Assembly: GCA_023055355.1 (NCBI GenBank)
Contig: JALJCS010000039.1
Span: forward strand, 2,432,501-2,496,500
Length of the DNA: 64,000 nt
Origin: Agelaius tricolor
Lineage: Eukaryota; Chordata; Aves; Passeriformes; Icteridae
Direction: 5' to 3'
Below the pieces are notes generated by a model that was given only the letters and a program-made list of their open reading frames with translations, searched no databases and was not told the origin of the DNA. Shown piece by piece: positions 54,828-64,000 of this stretch (position 1 is its first letter; each line of letters starts with the position of its first letter). The translations under genes and the position numbers were made by a program.

Positions 54828-57800
54828 CTAGTCTCTTTTGAGCTTAACCTTTAGATTTCCGGGCTGACTCATTACTTTCCATGTGTGCTCAGATTCAACT
54901 GGTCCCTTTACTCAACTAGCATGAGTCCACCCTTTCTCAGCCGTTCGAATGGCAGTTTCTGTGGTAAGCAATACCACATACGGACCTTCCCAACAAGGTG
55001 TTAGGGAAGCTTCTTTCCAGGTCTTAATCAACACTTGATCCCCAGGTTTGATTTGATGGAGGGCAACATCTAAGGGATGTCTCTGCACTAGTAACCCTTT
55101 ATCCCAGAGCTCCTTTCTCCTATTCATCAAATGGGTTAGATATTGGTTTATCTGTACATTTTCCAGACAAGGATGATCTGCCGGTGCCTCCATGTCATAT
55201 GGCATTCCATATAACATCTCAAATGGGGAAATCCCTACATCTGTCCGTGGCTGGGTACGGATATTCAGTAAGGCCAGTGGTAAACATTTGAGCCAGGACA
55301 TTCTTGTTTCTATCATTATTTTAGTCAATTGCCTCTTTATTTCTCCATTCATTCTCTCTACTCCGCCCAAACTCTGAGGGTGCCATGGGGTGTGATATTG
55401 CCATTGTGTTCCTAAAGCAGTAAAAACTTCTTTTGCTACCTTGGAAGCAAAATGAGGGCCCCTGTCAGAATCTATTACTTCAATTAAGCCGTATCTAGGA
55501 ATTATTTCCTCAAGTATTGTTTTAACCACCACATGAGTTGTTGCTCGAGCAGTGGGAAAGGCTTCTACAAAGTGGGTCAGGTGATCTACCAGGACCAATA
55601 AGTATTTGTATCGTCCTACTTTAGGTACTTCTGTAAAATCTATCTGTACATGGGAGAACGGTCTATGGGCCAACTCCCTCCCCCCCATTACCCAGGACTT
55701 CTGGTGCTGTTTGTTAACCTTCTGACAGGTGAGGCACCAGTGAGTAATCTGCTTTGCCAAGTTATGTAACCCGATACACATGTATTTTATAGCAAACTGA
55801 TCAATTAATGCTTGTGTGCCCCAGTGTGTGTTCTCGTGTATTGCCTGGAGTATTCTTAGGGCTAAGGCCTTTGGGACCACTTCCCTCCCATCCTGTAACA
55901 ACCAACTCCCGTCTTTTTCTTGTATTCCTATCTGCTTTAATTTTTCCTGTTTCTTTGCAGAGAAAGTTAGGATATATTTTGAGCCATGATACCAACAGAA
56001 CACCTTATAGCCTCGGTCCCAAAAGTCTTCCAGCAAGCATAACAGGGGGTCTCCTCTAAATCTTTACCACATGTAGAACAATTTTCTCTAGATCTCACAA
56101 TACTACGTTCTTGGAGTGTCATCAAAGCTGCTCTTTTAGCTTCCTGGTCCGCTGAATTATTCCCTCGGGTAGTGGCTCCAATTCCTGTTTGGTGGCCCTT
56201 AACATGCACGACCTCTATCTCTGCAGGGCCTCTTATGGCTTTAAGGGTTCTTCATATTAGTTCCTCATGAATTAACCCCTTGCCCTGGGAATTGATTAAT
56301 CCCCTTTCCTCCCAAATCTTTCCAAAAGGTGTGTACGTTGCCAAACGCATATTTAGAATCTGTATAGATAGTTCCGGTTTTGCCCTTAAGCCGTTCCAAA
56401 GCTTGTAAGACAGCGTAGAGTTCACATGCCCGGGCTGACCAGCTAGGGCTCAAGGGTCCTGATTCTACCACTGAAAGGGTTTTTCCATCCACTATTGCAT
56501 ACTCTGACCTTCTTTTCCCTTCCACTACTCGAGAGGATCTGTCCACAAACAGCCTATCTCCCATTTCTAACTCCTCTTCTTCTAGGTTGGGGCGAACTTT
56601 TGTTTGTTCCTCAATGTTCTGCAGACAGTCGTGAATGAGTTCTTCTTCAGGTTCCCCGTAAAGGAACTGGGCTGGGTTCTGAAGGGATGTAGTGCCTAAT
56701 TTTAATTTTGGGGACGCTATTAGTATCCCTTCATATTTCAAGAGCCTTGCATCCGTGATCCATTTTTCAGCCTTTTGTTGTAAAACTCCCCTAATATTAT
56801 GTGGAGATGGTACATGCAGCTCTGCTCCAAAGGTAACCTTGCTGGCTTCCTCCACCAATAGCGCTGCTGCCCCTATTACTTGGAGACAAGTTGGCCATCC
56901 CCGACTAACAGGATCCAATAATTTGGAAAGATATGCTACAGGCTTTTTACTCCCTGCCCAGTTTTGTGCTAACACCCCATATGCAATACCTTCATCCATA
57001 TTGACAAACAGATAAAAAGGCTTTCTGAGGTCGGGGAGGCTGAGAACCGGAGCATTCACCAGCTCCATCTTTAATGTGTCCAGTCATTCCTCATCTTCCT
57101 TAGACCACTTAACTAGTCCCTCCTTTGTGAGCTTATCATACAGGAATTTGGTTTTCCTACTAAAATTTTCAATCCACTGTCTACAATATCCAAATAGCCC
57201 CAACAGTTGTCTAACTTGCCTTTTATCCTTGGGGCACGAAGGGAGAGTATACCCTGGACCCTGTCAGGATCCAACTTTTTCGTTCCCTCAATTAACCTGT
57301 GTCCTAAATATTTTAACTCTTTCTCTACAAACTGCAATTTAGATTTTGAAACTTTTAGCCCTTTTAGACTAAGGAAATTTAACAAATTTATACTTCCCTT
57401 TCTTACTGATTCTTCCTCTTTTCCTGCTATTAGCAAATCGTCCACATACTGAATTAAGGTGGTCCCTTCCTCGGGGTGATATTCCTGCAGGATCTGTTCT
57501 AACCTTGTCCGAACAGATTAGGGGATTCTGTAAATCCCTGGGGCAATACTGTCCATCGAAGTTGTTGCTTGCAGTGTGTGTCTGGGTCTTCCCATTCAAA
57601 TGCAAAAAAATCTCGTGATGTTTCCTTAAGTGGGCAAGCCCAAAATGCGTCCTTAAGGTCTGCCACTGTGTAATACCTGTCCTCAGGCCCCAGTATACTG
57701 AGTAAGGTATATGGATTGGCTACCACAGGGAACCTTTCAACTGTTCTTTTATTAATTTCTCTCAAATCATGTACTAACCTATAGCTCCCATCCGATTTTC

Positions 57801-58413
57801 GAACAGGTAGTATGGGAGTATTGAAGGGTGACATGCAAGGTTCAAGCAACCCCTGCTGCAATAGCCGTTCAATTTCTGGTTTTAATCCTTTCCTCCCTTC
57901 GCTGGATAGAGGGTATTGCTTTACCCTGATAGGAATTTTGGGATTTTTAATGGTTACCTCAAAAGGAGGAATATCCAATCTGCCTACAGTGTCTGGAGTG
58001 TACCAAACTTCTGGGTTAATTTCTTCTTCATCACTGATTCTTAAAGGGCATAATTTTATGCTTAATTTATCTTCAATTATCTCTATCCCTATTCCTAATT
58101 CAATCATAAGGTCCCGCCCCAAAAGATTATAATCAGCTTCTGGGACCAACAATAAGGACCCTATTCCTATTTTAGAAGGCCCTTCAATTACCACATCTTT
58201 TATCATAGGTACACCAAAGGGTTCCCCCTTAGCTCCCACTACCTGCACTACTTCTGCAGACAAATTACATCCTTTAGGGAGAGTTTGTACCGTAGATCGT
58301 TCGGCACCCGAATCCACAAGGAATTTGTATACCTGTTGCTGGGGACCTATTTTAAGCTTTACCAGGGGCTCCGTTGTTTCTCTTTTCCCCAGCAAGTAGA
58401 GCCCCTGACACCC
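54828..58413 (-). pseudogene. pro-pol of the provirus (protease, RT, RNase H, integrase), frameshifted
   Basis: The order is protease with FLVDSGAERS (active-site DSGA) and LLGRDLM; reverse transcriptase with DLKDAFWACPL, LPQGFTESP and YVDDLLIAG (57431-57448); RNase H with LFVDRSS, CELYAVLQAL and TIYTDSKYAFG; and integrase with HENTHWG and CLTCQK zinc ligands, then catalytic QIDFTEVP, VIDSDRGPHF and GGVERMNGEIKR. The frame changes near 57490, 57110, 56240 and 56040, and a TGA at 54912-54914 lies just before the true end at 54828-54830. The polymerase and integrase catalytic residues are all still present, but the enzyme chain cannot be made. Confidence 0.9.
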
Positions 58414-59230
58414 TTAGTCCCGAAACTGTTTCTCATCTGCTTGCCTTTCGCGGCATTCCCGTCTCATGTGTCCTTTCTTCCGGCAGTAATAGCAAACGAC
58501 CCCACCCCCCTTTTCTCTTGCTTGATCTTTCTTTTGTATACCTGGAACCCTCTGACTCATCTGTCCCCTCTCTCGACCCTCTCGTACTGCTTCTACCATT
58601 ATCCTCATTTGCTTGTGACTTTCATCTTCCCTTCTGACATACACCTTCTGGGCCTCCCTTAACAACTCATCTAAGCCTCTGTCCTGCCAATCCTCCATCT
58701 TCTCTAGCTTCTTTCTAATATCCACCCATGCCTTGGCTACAAATTGCGTTTTCAGCAAAGCTTGCCCAACAGGAGGGGGTGGTGCATCAGGATTTTGTAG
58801 GGGTAGTAAATAAGGTGGAGGAGAAAGATCAGGCATTTCCCAATTATCTCCTGATCTCTTCTTCTTTTTTCTTAGATTTTAGTACAAATAGGGAAAAACG
58901 GGTCTCACCAACAGTCCACAGGGCAGCATATTCACTTCCCTCCGCACTAAATGGTTCCTTTGAATTAACATATGTGTTCAGGGCTTGACAGATCCAATCC
59001 TCAAATGCTCCAAACACAGGCCAGTAAAGGCTATCTGTCCTGATTTGTTTCCCTCCCCAAACCTCCATACAGTAATGGATCATTTTTGCTCGGTCCTTCC
59101 CCCTTCTAGAGGGATAAGTATCCCAGAATTTAATCATCAAGCCTAAAGGGCTATCTGGAGGTATTGAGGGGAGCCCTATACGAGGTCCTTTCTTTATGGA
59201 ATTAGGGGGCTTGCTCTTCCCCTGTCCCAT
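58414..59230 (-). pseudogene. gag of the provirus, capsid mostly deleted
   Basis: It starts MGQGKSK (59230), the N-myristoylation context of gammaretroviral matrix, followed by a matrix domain. A frameshift in an A/G run near 58840 moves the frame to SPPPYLLPL, a PPPY budding motif. Almost the whole capsid is missing: about 25 residues after PPPY the sequence is already the charged capsid C-terminal helix (KLEKMEDW). A single zinc knuckle CYYC..KGHM...C follows. The gag stop is TAA at 58414-58416, and pro-pol continues in the same frame. Confidence 0.85.
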
Positions 59231-59460
59231 CTTCTGGAGTGTCTTTAGAGGGTTTACTCTCCCCTTGTCCCCTCCCGGAGCGTCTTCTTCCACACACTCT
59301 CTCGCTTCCCCCCGTTCGTGGCCCAGTCCCTCGCGGGTACTTGGGAACTGCACTATAAGGGGTCCGCACTCACACCATCCAGAGGACGTCTCACACACCG
59401 CACTCCGGGAGTGCCACACTCCGGGATCCCAACCCCAACCGGACACTACCCAGGGCGTAT

Positions 59461-59466
59461 ACTCAC
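59461..59466 (-). promoter_or_regulatory. Candidate splice donor in the provirus leader
   Basis: Minus-strand GAGC|GTGAGTATAC lies between the primer site and the gag start. It is the strongest donor-like sequence in the leader and would pair with the env acceptor at 53272. Confidence 0.5.
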
Positions 59467-59643
59467 GCTCCTCACCACGTCTTGTCCGGGCTTCGTGCAC
59501 AAAGATTATGGGGTTGCCAGCCTTCAATTTGCCTATTATCGAATTTGGGTTCGTCGGTCGGGGGTCCTGGAGAATGGCAACCGTGGGGCCACCGTGAGGT
59601 GGGGCGCCTCCCCGACAGGTTCTCTTCTCCAAGAATTTTCCCG

Positions 59644-59661
59644 ATCCGAGTCATGGCACCA
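59644..59661 (-). other. Primer-binding site, tRNA-His type
   Basis: Minus-strand TGGTGCCATGACTCGGAT lies two bases inside the 5' LTR. The tRNA-His 3' end complement is TGGTGCCGTGACTCGGAT, one mismatch (G to A, a CpG transition). Confidence 0.85.
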
Positions 59662-59663
59662 AT

Positions 59664-60259
59664 TTGTTAGAAGTTGTGGTGAGGAACCAACCCCTGACAA
59701 GTGAGTCCAAACTAAATGTAATTTATTAATTGATAGAGCAAGCGATAATAGGCAAATTACAGCACTGAGTGAAGCCAACAAAAGGCTTGCACCCACCCGG
59801 GAGCGCTGGGTGTAGCCGGGGAGTCACCGCTCCGCCTTCGGCCCACACCACTCCGCAGTTCAGTCCTCCTTTTTATCTGTTGTTGTTGGGTGTCCTTCCG
59901 GTGTTCTCTGCGTCTGCGCCAATAGTTGCTAGGGGTCTTATTCTGCCTTCTGATGGTCGTCTGGACGAAGGCTCCCGTCCTCTTCCTCGAGGTCTTACAA
60001 TAGCTTTGACCATATATAGGCACATAGCTACATATAGTTACACATTTGCTTAGTTAGCCTTTCAACATATTAGCTTCTGACAGTTTGCGGTTTAAGCCTT
60101 ATGACAGTTATCTTGCAATATATTAGCCCATTATATTCATCTTGCAACATATTAGCTGGTTACATCTATCCTTGCGGTTTTTTTTCTATTATTGGCTTTT
60201 CCCCCTCTTATAGTCTTTTTAGCAACTTGATGAACAAACTAAGACATTAACTCATTACA
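59664..60259 (-). repeat. Shared LTR: 5' LTR of the provirus and 3' LTR of the upstream env copy
   Basis: A 596-bp pair of 50723-51317. On its left lie the primer site and gag; on its right lie a polypurine tract and a second env. One LTR therefore serves two tandem proviral segments. Confidence 0.93.
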
Positions 60260-60276
60260 ACTCCCCCCTTTTTCTT

Positions 60277-62220
60277 TTACCCATTTTGTTCATCAAATCG
60301 TCTTAATGCAAGTTGACTCAAGGTGGCTTCCTCTCCCAATTCTAGATTTTCTACTGGTTCATATTTGGTCTTGATTAAAAGGAGATGGGCTGCCTCTAAT
60401 CTTCCTTTCACTATCTTAAGTATTGTATTAAATATGCAGGGTCCAAAAGTTAGCCCAAGAATTACCATAATTGCTGGTTCTGCTATTGTAGAGAGTAGGG
60501 TGGTTAACCATGGGGATTGGTTGAACCAATACTCGAACCATCCTTGTTGGGCCTCTCTTTCTCTCTTCCTTTGTGCCAGCCGTTCCCTCAATTCAGCCAT
60601 TGAGTCTTGGACCGCTCCGGTATGGTCCGTGTAAAAACAACACTCTTCTCTTAGAGCGGCACATAGCCCTCCTTGCTGCATGAACAAGAGGTCTAACCCT
60701 CGTCTGTTCTGCAGGGTGACTTCTGAAAGTGAAGAGAGAGATTTTTTGAGGAAGGAAATTGATTTCTCTATTCTCAGAAGATCCTCATCAATAGTCATCT
60801 GTAGTTGGGAGAGCCCTTGCTGTTGAGTTGCAAGGGCTGAGATACCTGTGGCTGCGCCGGTAGCACCTAAACCGAGGAGCATTGCTATGGTTATTCCCGT
60901 TATTACCTCCCTTTTTTGGATTCGGTCTGGTTCTTCTAAGGGGTGATACATCTCCTCTTCCTTGTGGTACAGGACCTTTGGGACGAATAAAACTTGAATA
61001 CAAAAGTCGTTAGCATTATCGAATCTATCAAGGAGTATACAGGGGCTTACCCCAGATCGCTGGGAAACCCACATTCCTGATGTGGCTGGAATTGCCTATT
61101 TATAGTCTTTACTCTTAGGCATGATAAATTCAGTGCAGAAATTGCCCATCCGCCTTGCTGAGGCTGCATTACCGAAACATTTGCTTTGGCCTGTGACCTG
61201 ACTTAGGGTAATTCCTCTACGGGGAGTGTCCCACCTGCACTGGTGTGGATTCTCCATTGTTGAGTAGTTAAAGGGGTTACTAAGGGTGATACCTTCATAA
61301 AAGGGGGGCTTCACATCATAACATAGCCAGCATGATTTCGTAAGGTTTGAGTTAGATTGATTCAGTGATAAAAAGGTAGCATTTAATACACTAAGAAACA
61401 GATCGTAAAAAGCTGAAATCTCTAAGGGATTATTAAGAGTAACGTTGTGACTAGCCGTGGCTCCCTTTTTGGGCCCACCTGCTGTAAGAATTGGATTGGG
61501 TCCAATTGGTCGGGGTACTGATGCTAAAAGTCAGACAATTTGTATGTTCACCCAAATATCGCGAAAGGCGCGAACAAATACCGGCCATACTCTTCCCGTG
61601 GCCCAACTCTTACGGGCTGGTTGCAGAATTGTCATAGTATAACCTGTGCAAGTGTGCTTTCTCCCATCCCAGGGCGTATATATCTGTTTGCTACTATCGA
61701 ACAGTGGTTCGCGACAGCCACGGGGAGCATACTTGACTTGCAGGAACTTATCAGGTTGTGTGGTTGCCATCTATTACTTGTTACAATGGTCTCACAACCC
61801 CAATATCCGCAGTACCCGTACCCAGGATAATTACAGTAACTTTTGCCTGGGTTAGAAGCAGGACACCAATAGGTTTGGTGCAGTGCTTGTTCTCCAAAAC
61901 GAGGAAATCCCAGTCGTAGGGGAAAAATGTCCTTTAATCTAAATTCACAGGATGGGTCGGTTGATGTAATAGTTTCTTTGATAACAATTTCGTCTGAAAG
62001 ATGGTGTAGAACCCACTTAAATGCCTGGTAAGGGTCGTATTCTGAATCAGTCTGCCCTCTGCTGATTAATCTTGAAAATAAGATCACATAGAGGTACCAT
62101 TGCCACTTGGATCTCATTATTGTAAGATTCCTTGAGAGTTGCTGATCTGCTTGATGATTGGCTGCTTTTTCTAAAACAACCTGGGATATATGGGTTATGG
62201 GAGCGTTCAAGGATCCAGTC
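60277..62220 (-). pseudogene. Second env copy, upstream in tandem
   Basis: This is near-identical to 51335-53272 but with different lesions. The ATG start is kept at 62117 (signal-peptide-like MRSKWQWYLYVILFS), and the junction before the transmembrane unit has no stop (MWVSQRSG). The surface unit carries the same frame change near 61632-61770 as copy 1, and additional breaks between 61531 and 61314. The transmembrane unit is open for 265 codons: RIQKR cleavage site, fusion peptide, CAALREECC, membrane span and tail, stop at 60277. No gag or pol precedes it. Confidence 0.9.
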
Positions 62221-62326
62221 CTGCAAAAAAAACCCTTATAATAGATTTAAGTGAATCTCCTATCTGCTTGAATTAGATGTTCTCCTTCCCCCTCTATATT
62301 TCTAGTTACTTATTCCTATGTTCCCT

Positions 62327-62700
62327 GTCGCAGACTTCTTTCATGAAAAATCCTTTCTTAGGATTTTTCCTTGTGAGAAGCTGCAGTTTCAGCAACCAAA
62401 AGTAAACAATGGTTATCTGCTGCTGTGGAATGCAACAGGTAGACCTGGGATTGGTCTCCTGTGGATGCTTGGATTTACTGTCCACTCATGGCAGAGCTGG
62501 CTCTTGCTCTCTGTCTGAGACACAGATCTTTGTTATTCATTCTTTTCTATTCTTAGCTTAGCTAGCTTCTGAAGAAACCTTTTCCTTTCTATTTCTTTTT
62601 AGTATAGTCTTAATGTAACATATATCATAAAATAATAAATCAAGCCTTCTGATCATGGAGTCAACATTCTCGTCTCTTCTTCATCCTGCAAACCCTTGTG
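62327..62700 (+). mobile_element. Solo LTR-like repeat, copy 3, at the edge of the truncated provirus
   Basis: It starts TGTCGCAGACTT at the point where the second env segment stops matching the first (53385 equivalent) and is the inverted relative of 12799-13162 and 15714-16062. An AATAAATC signal lies near 62633. The missing 5' part of the upstream provirus does not reappear after it, so the LTR sits at a rearrangement breakpoint or was the substrate for it. Confidence 0.75.
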
Positions 62701-64000
62701 ACCGCGGTCACACGGAGTGGCTGCGACTCGGGAGCGCGACCGTCCCAGCGGCCGCAGCGCTGTCAGGCAGTGCCTGCACGCTGGGCGCGCTTCCGGTGGC
62801 TCTGGTCTCCCCAGAAGCGGGGAATCAGGCAGCCCCTGCCTCAGACCCAGCCAGAAACCCAACCAAGTGAGACCAGAGGCAGGGGCCCTTTCCCGTCCCT
62901 CTGGGGCACAGCTGCAAAACAGCCGCTGTGTCTTCCTGCGCCTGTGTCTGGGCTGTGCTGAGCCCAGAGCCGGCCAGCTTGTGCTCTGCTGTGCCAAGAG
63001 CGTTCTGGGCAGGCAGGCAGAAGTGCTGCATGCACATTGGGGAAGGGGCTCACGAGAGCCTCCTGTGGGAACAGGGCTCCGCTCCCTGGCTGGGAACAGC
63101 CTGGTTTTGCTGCCGTGAGTGCAGGCAGGAGTTCAGGCACTTGAACGGGCAGCGGACACCTCTTCTTTCTAGGGGGCCTGGGGCTGCGTGCCACAAGGGG
63201 CACAAGGAAAGAGACTCGGGAGAAGGAAGATGAGCTTGATCTGCAGTGCCTGTGCTACAAGGTGCAGAAGGAATTCAGCCTTGCCAGGGTTTCCTAAGTG
63301 TGTGTTGGTGTTGGCCGGGAAATGGACATATTTGGGGAAATGGAGACATTTGGGGAAATGCCTTTGGAGAGAGGGGCTTGCTTCTCAAGCAAAGTGCTTC
63401 CCCAGGAGCCCCCAGTGAGGTAGGTGCAGCTGTCTCCCTTTGGCTCCCTGCCCCCCTTTTGTCCTTGAAGCCCCTTGCACTTGGCAGAGGGGCGTGGCAA
63501 GGGAGAAGGCTGTGAGGAGCAGCTTTGGCATCTGCCTGGGTCTGCAGAGACCAAGCCAAGCACCAGTGGCGGCAGGGTGTGTCCCGCCCCTTTCAGCACA
63601 GGACAGAGAGGGATCATCTCTGTCCAGCCGAGAGCCCCAAATGCCTCTCAGAGAGCTGTGAATTCAAAGGCCTTTATGCACACATTGATGCCATCTTCCC
63701 TTTCTGCTGTCTTTGAACTCTTGGCAAGAGGCGTTTGCCTCTTGCTTGCTGGAAGCTGCTCTGCTCCAGGGCTGGCACCAAGCTGGGCTGTGCGGGCACC
63801 GTGAAGAGTCCTTCCCCGAGCACTTGGCGGGTCGTGGTGAGTCCAGGGCTGTGTTAGACACTCGGGGCAATGGATTCCTTCCAAGCGGGGGCAGCTAGGG
63901 TGGGGAGGGGGTGGCCCTGGGGCACGTGGCAGCATGTCCCTTTGTGACACGGTGCAGCGGGGTGACCGTGGAACCGAAAGGGACAGCGTGTCTGAGCAGC
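62701..64000. other. Unannotated DNA, right end possibly MROH upstream flank
   Basis: No gene is recognised in 62701-63800. From about 63850, TTAGACACTCGGGG..ATGGATTCCTTCCAA, TTGTGACACGGTGCAGCG and GGTGACCGTGGAA loosely follow the order seen upstream of the plus-strand MROH-like gene (21543-21680), so another diverged copy may start beyond the window. Confidence 0.35.

Larger units (their letters stand above)
50723..60259 (-). mobile_element. Gammaretrovirus-like provirus with extra gene between pol and env
   Basis: A provirus of about 9.5 kb reads on the minus strand: 5' LTR 59664-60259, tRNA-His-type primer site, leader with splice donor, gag, pro-pol, a 255-codon unrecognised frame, env, polypurine tract, 3' LTR 50723-51317. 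The LTRs differ at roughly 20 of 595 positions (about 3%) by eye, so the insertion is fairly recent but not new. Class I features are the MGQ gag start, PPPY late domain, single CCHC zinc knuckle, gag-pol in one frame across a stop, CWLC in the surface unit and the CX6CC motif in the transmembrane unit. Most of the capsid is deleted and pol has several frameshifts, so it is not competent. Confidence 0.92.

Noticed and set aside
62653..63233. GC-rich frames at 62.7-63.2 kb as a gene
   Set aside because: No splice-bounded exon or recognisable motif; open frames occur on both strands.

Overview
The window looks like a bird genome, most likely a songbird. The evidence is a CR1 non-LTR fragment, an R2 element in ribosomal DNA, several avian-type endogenous retroviruses (ERVs), and two full copies of a maestro heat-like repeat (MROH7-like) gene of the kind that is multiplied in birds. 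The sequence is gene-poor, repeat-rich and duplicated, as in an unplaced, microchromosomal or sex-linked heterochromatic contig. All identifications come from reading sequence and from family knowledge; no search was run.

Region 1 (1-10960, minus strand): a decayed ribosomal DNA unit in the order 5'ETS, 18S (only its first ~380 nt), ITS1, 5.8S, ITS2, 28S (more than a kilobase of core missing), then an R2 retrotransposon that runs off the left edge. rRNA positions that are normally invariant are mutated, often CpG to TpG/CpA. The R2 reading frame carries stops and frameshifts. This is a dead rDNA copy, not a working unit.

Region 2 (10961-21400): mostly unannotated DNA with solo LTRs, one of which has a clear 6-bp target duplication. 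It also holds a GC-rich promoter-like island (16.3-17.0 kb), a large AAGG microsatellite, and an orphan terminal exon of an MROH-like gene at 18.8 kb.

Region 3 (21.4-45.2 kb): an inverted duplication. An intact 15-exon MROH-like gene lies on the plus strand (21991-27108). A second intact 15-exon copy lies on the minus strand (44723-38864). Between the arms are two decayed ERVs, one with a tRNA-Phe-like primer site and one ERV-L-like, plus a stray broken MROH exon. HEAT-repeat proteins are scaffold-type proteins; the function of these bird paralogues is not evident from sequence.

Region 4 (46.0-50.7 kb): a CR1 fragment and a decayed gammaretrovirus-like gag-pro-RT segment bracketed by LTR-like sequence of the opposite orientation.

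Region 5 (50.7-62.3 kb, minus strand): a near-complete gammaretrovirus-like provirus with two ~595-bp LTRs, a tRNA-His-type primer site, gag, pro-pol and env. A second env is joined upstream through a shared LTR. Between pol and env there is an uninterrupted 255-codon frame with a seven-cysteine, CxxC-rich centre. I do not recognise it, and simple gammaretroviruses do not normally carry a gene there. It is my leading candidate for something undescribed.

Region 6 (62.3-64.0 kb): a solo LTR, then sequence faintly resembling the upstream flank of the MROH-like genes.
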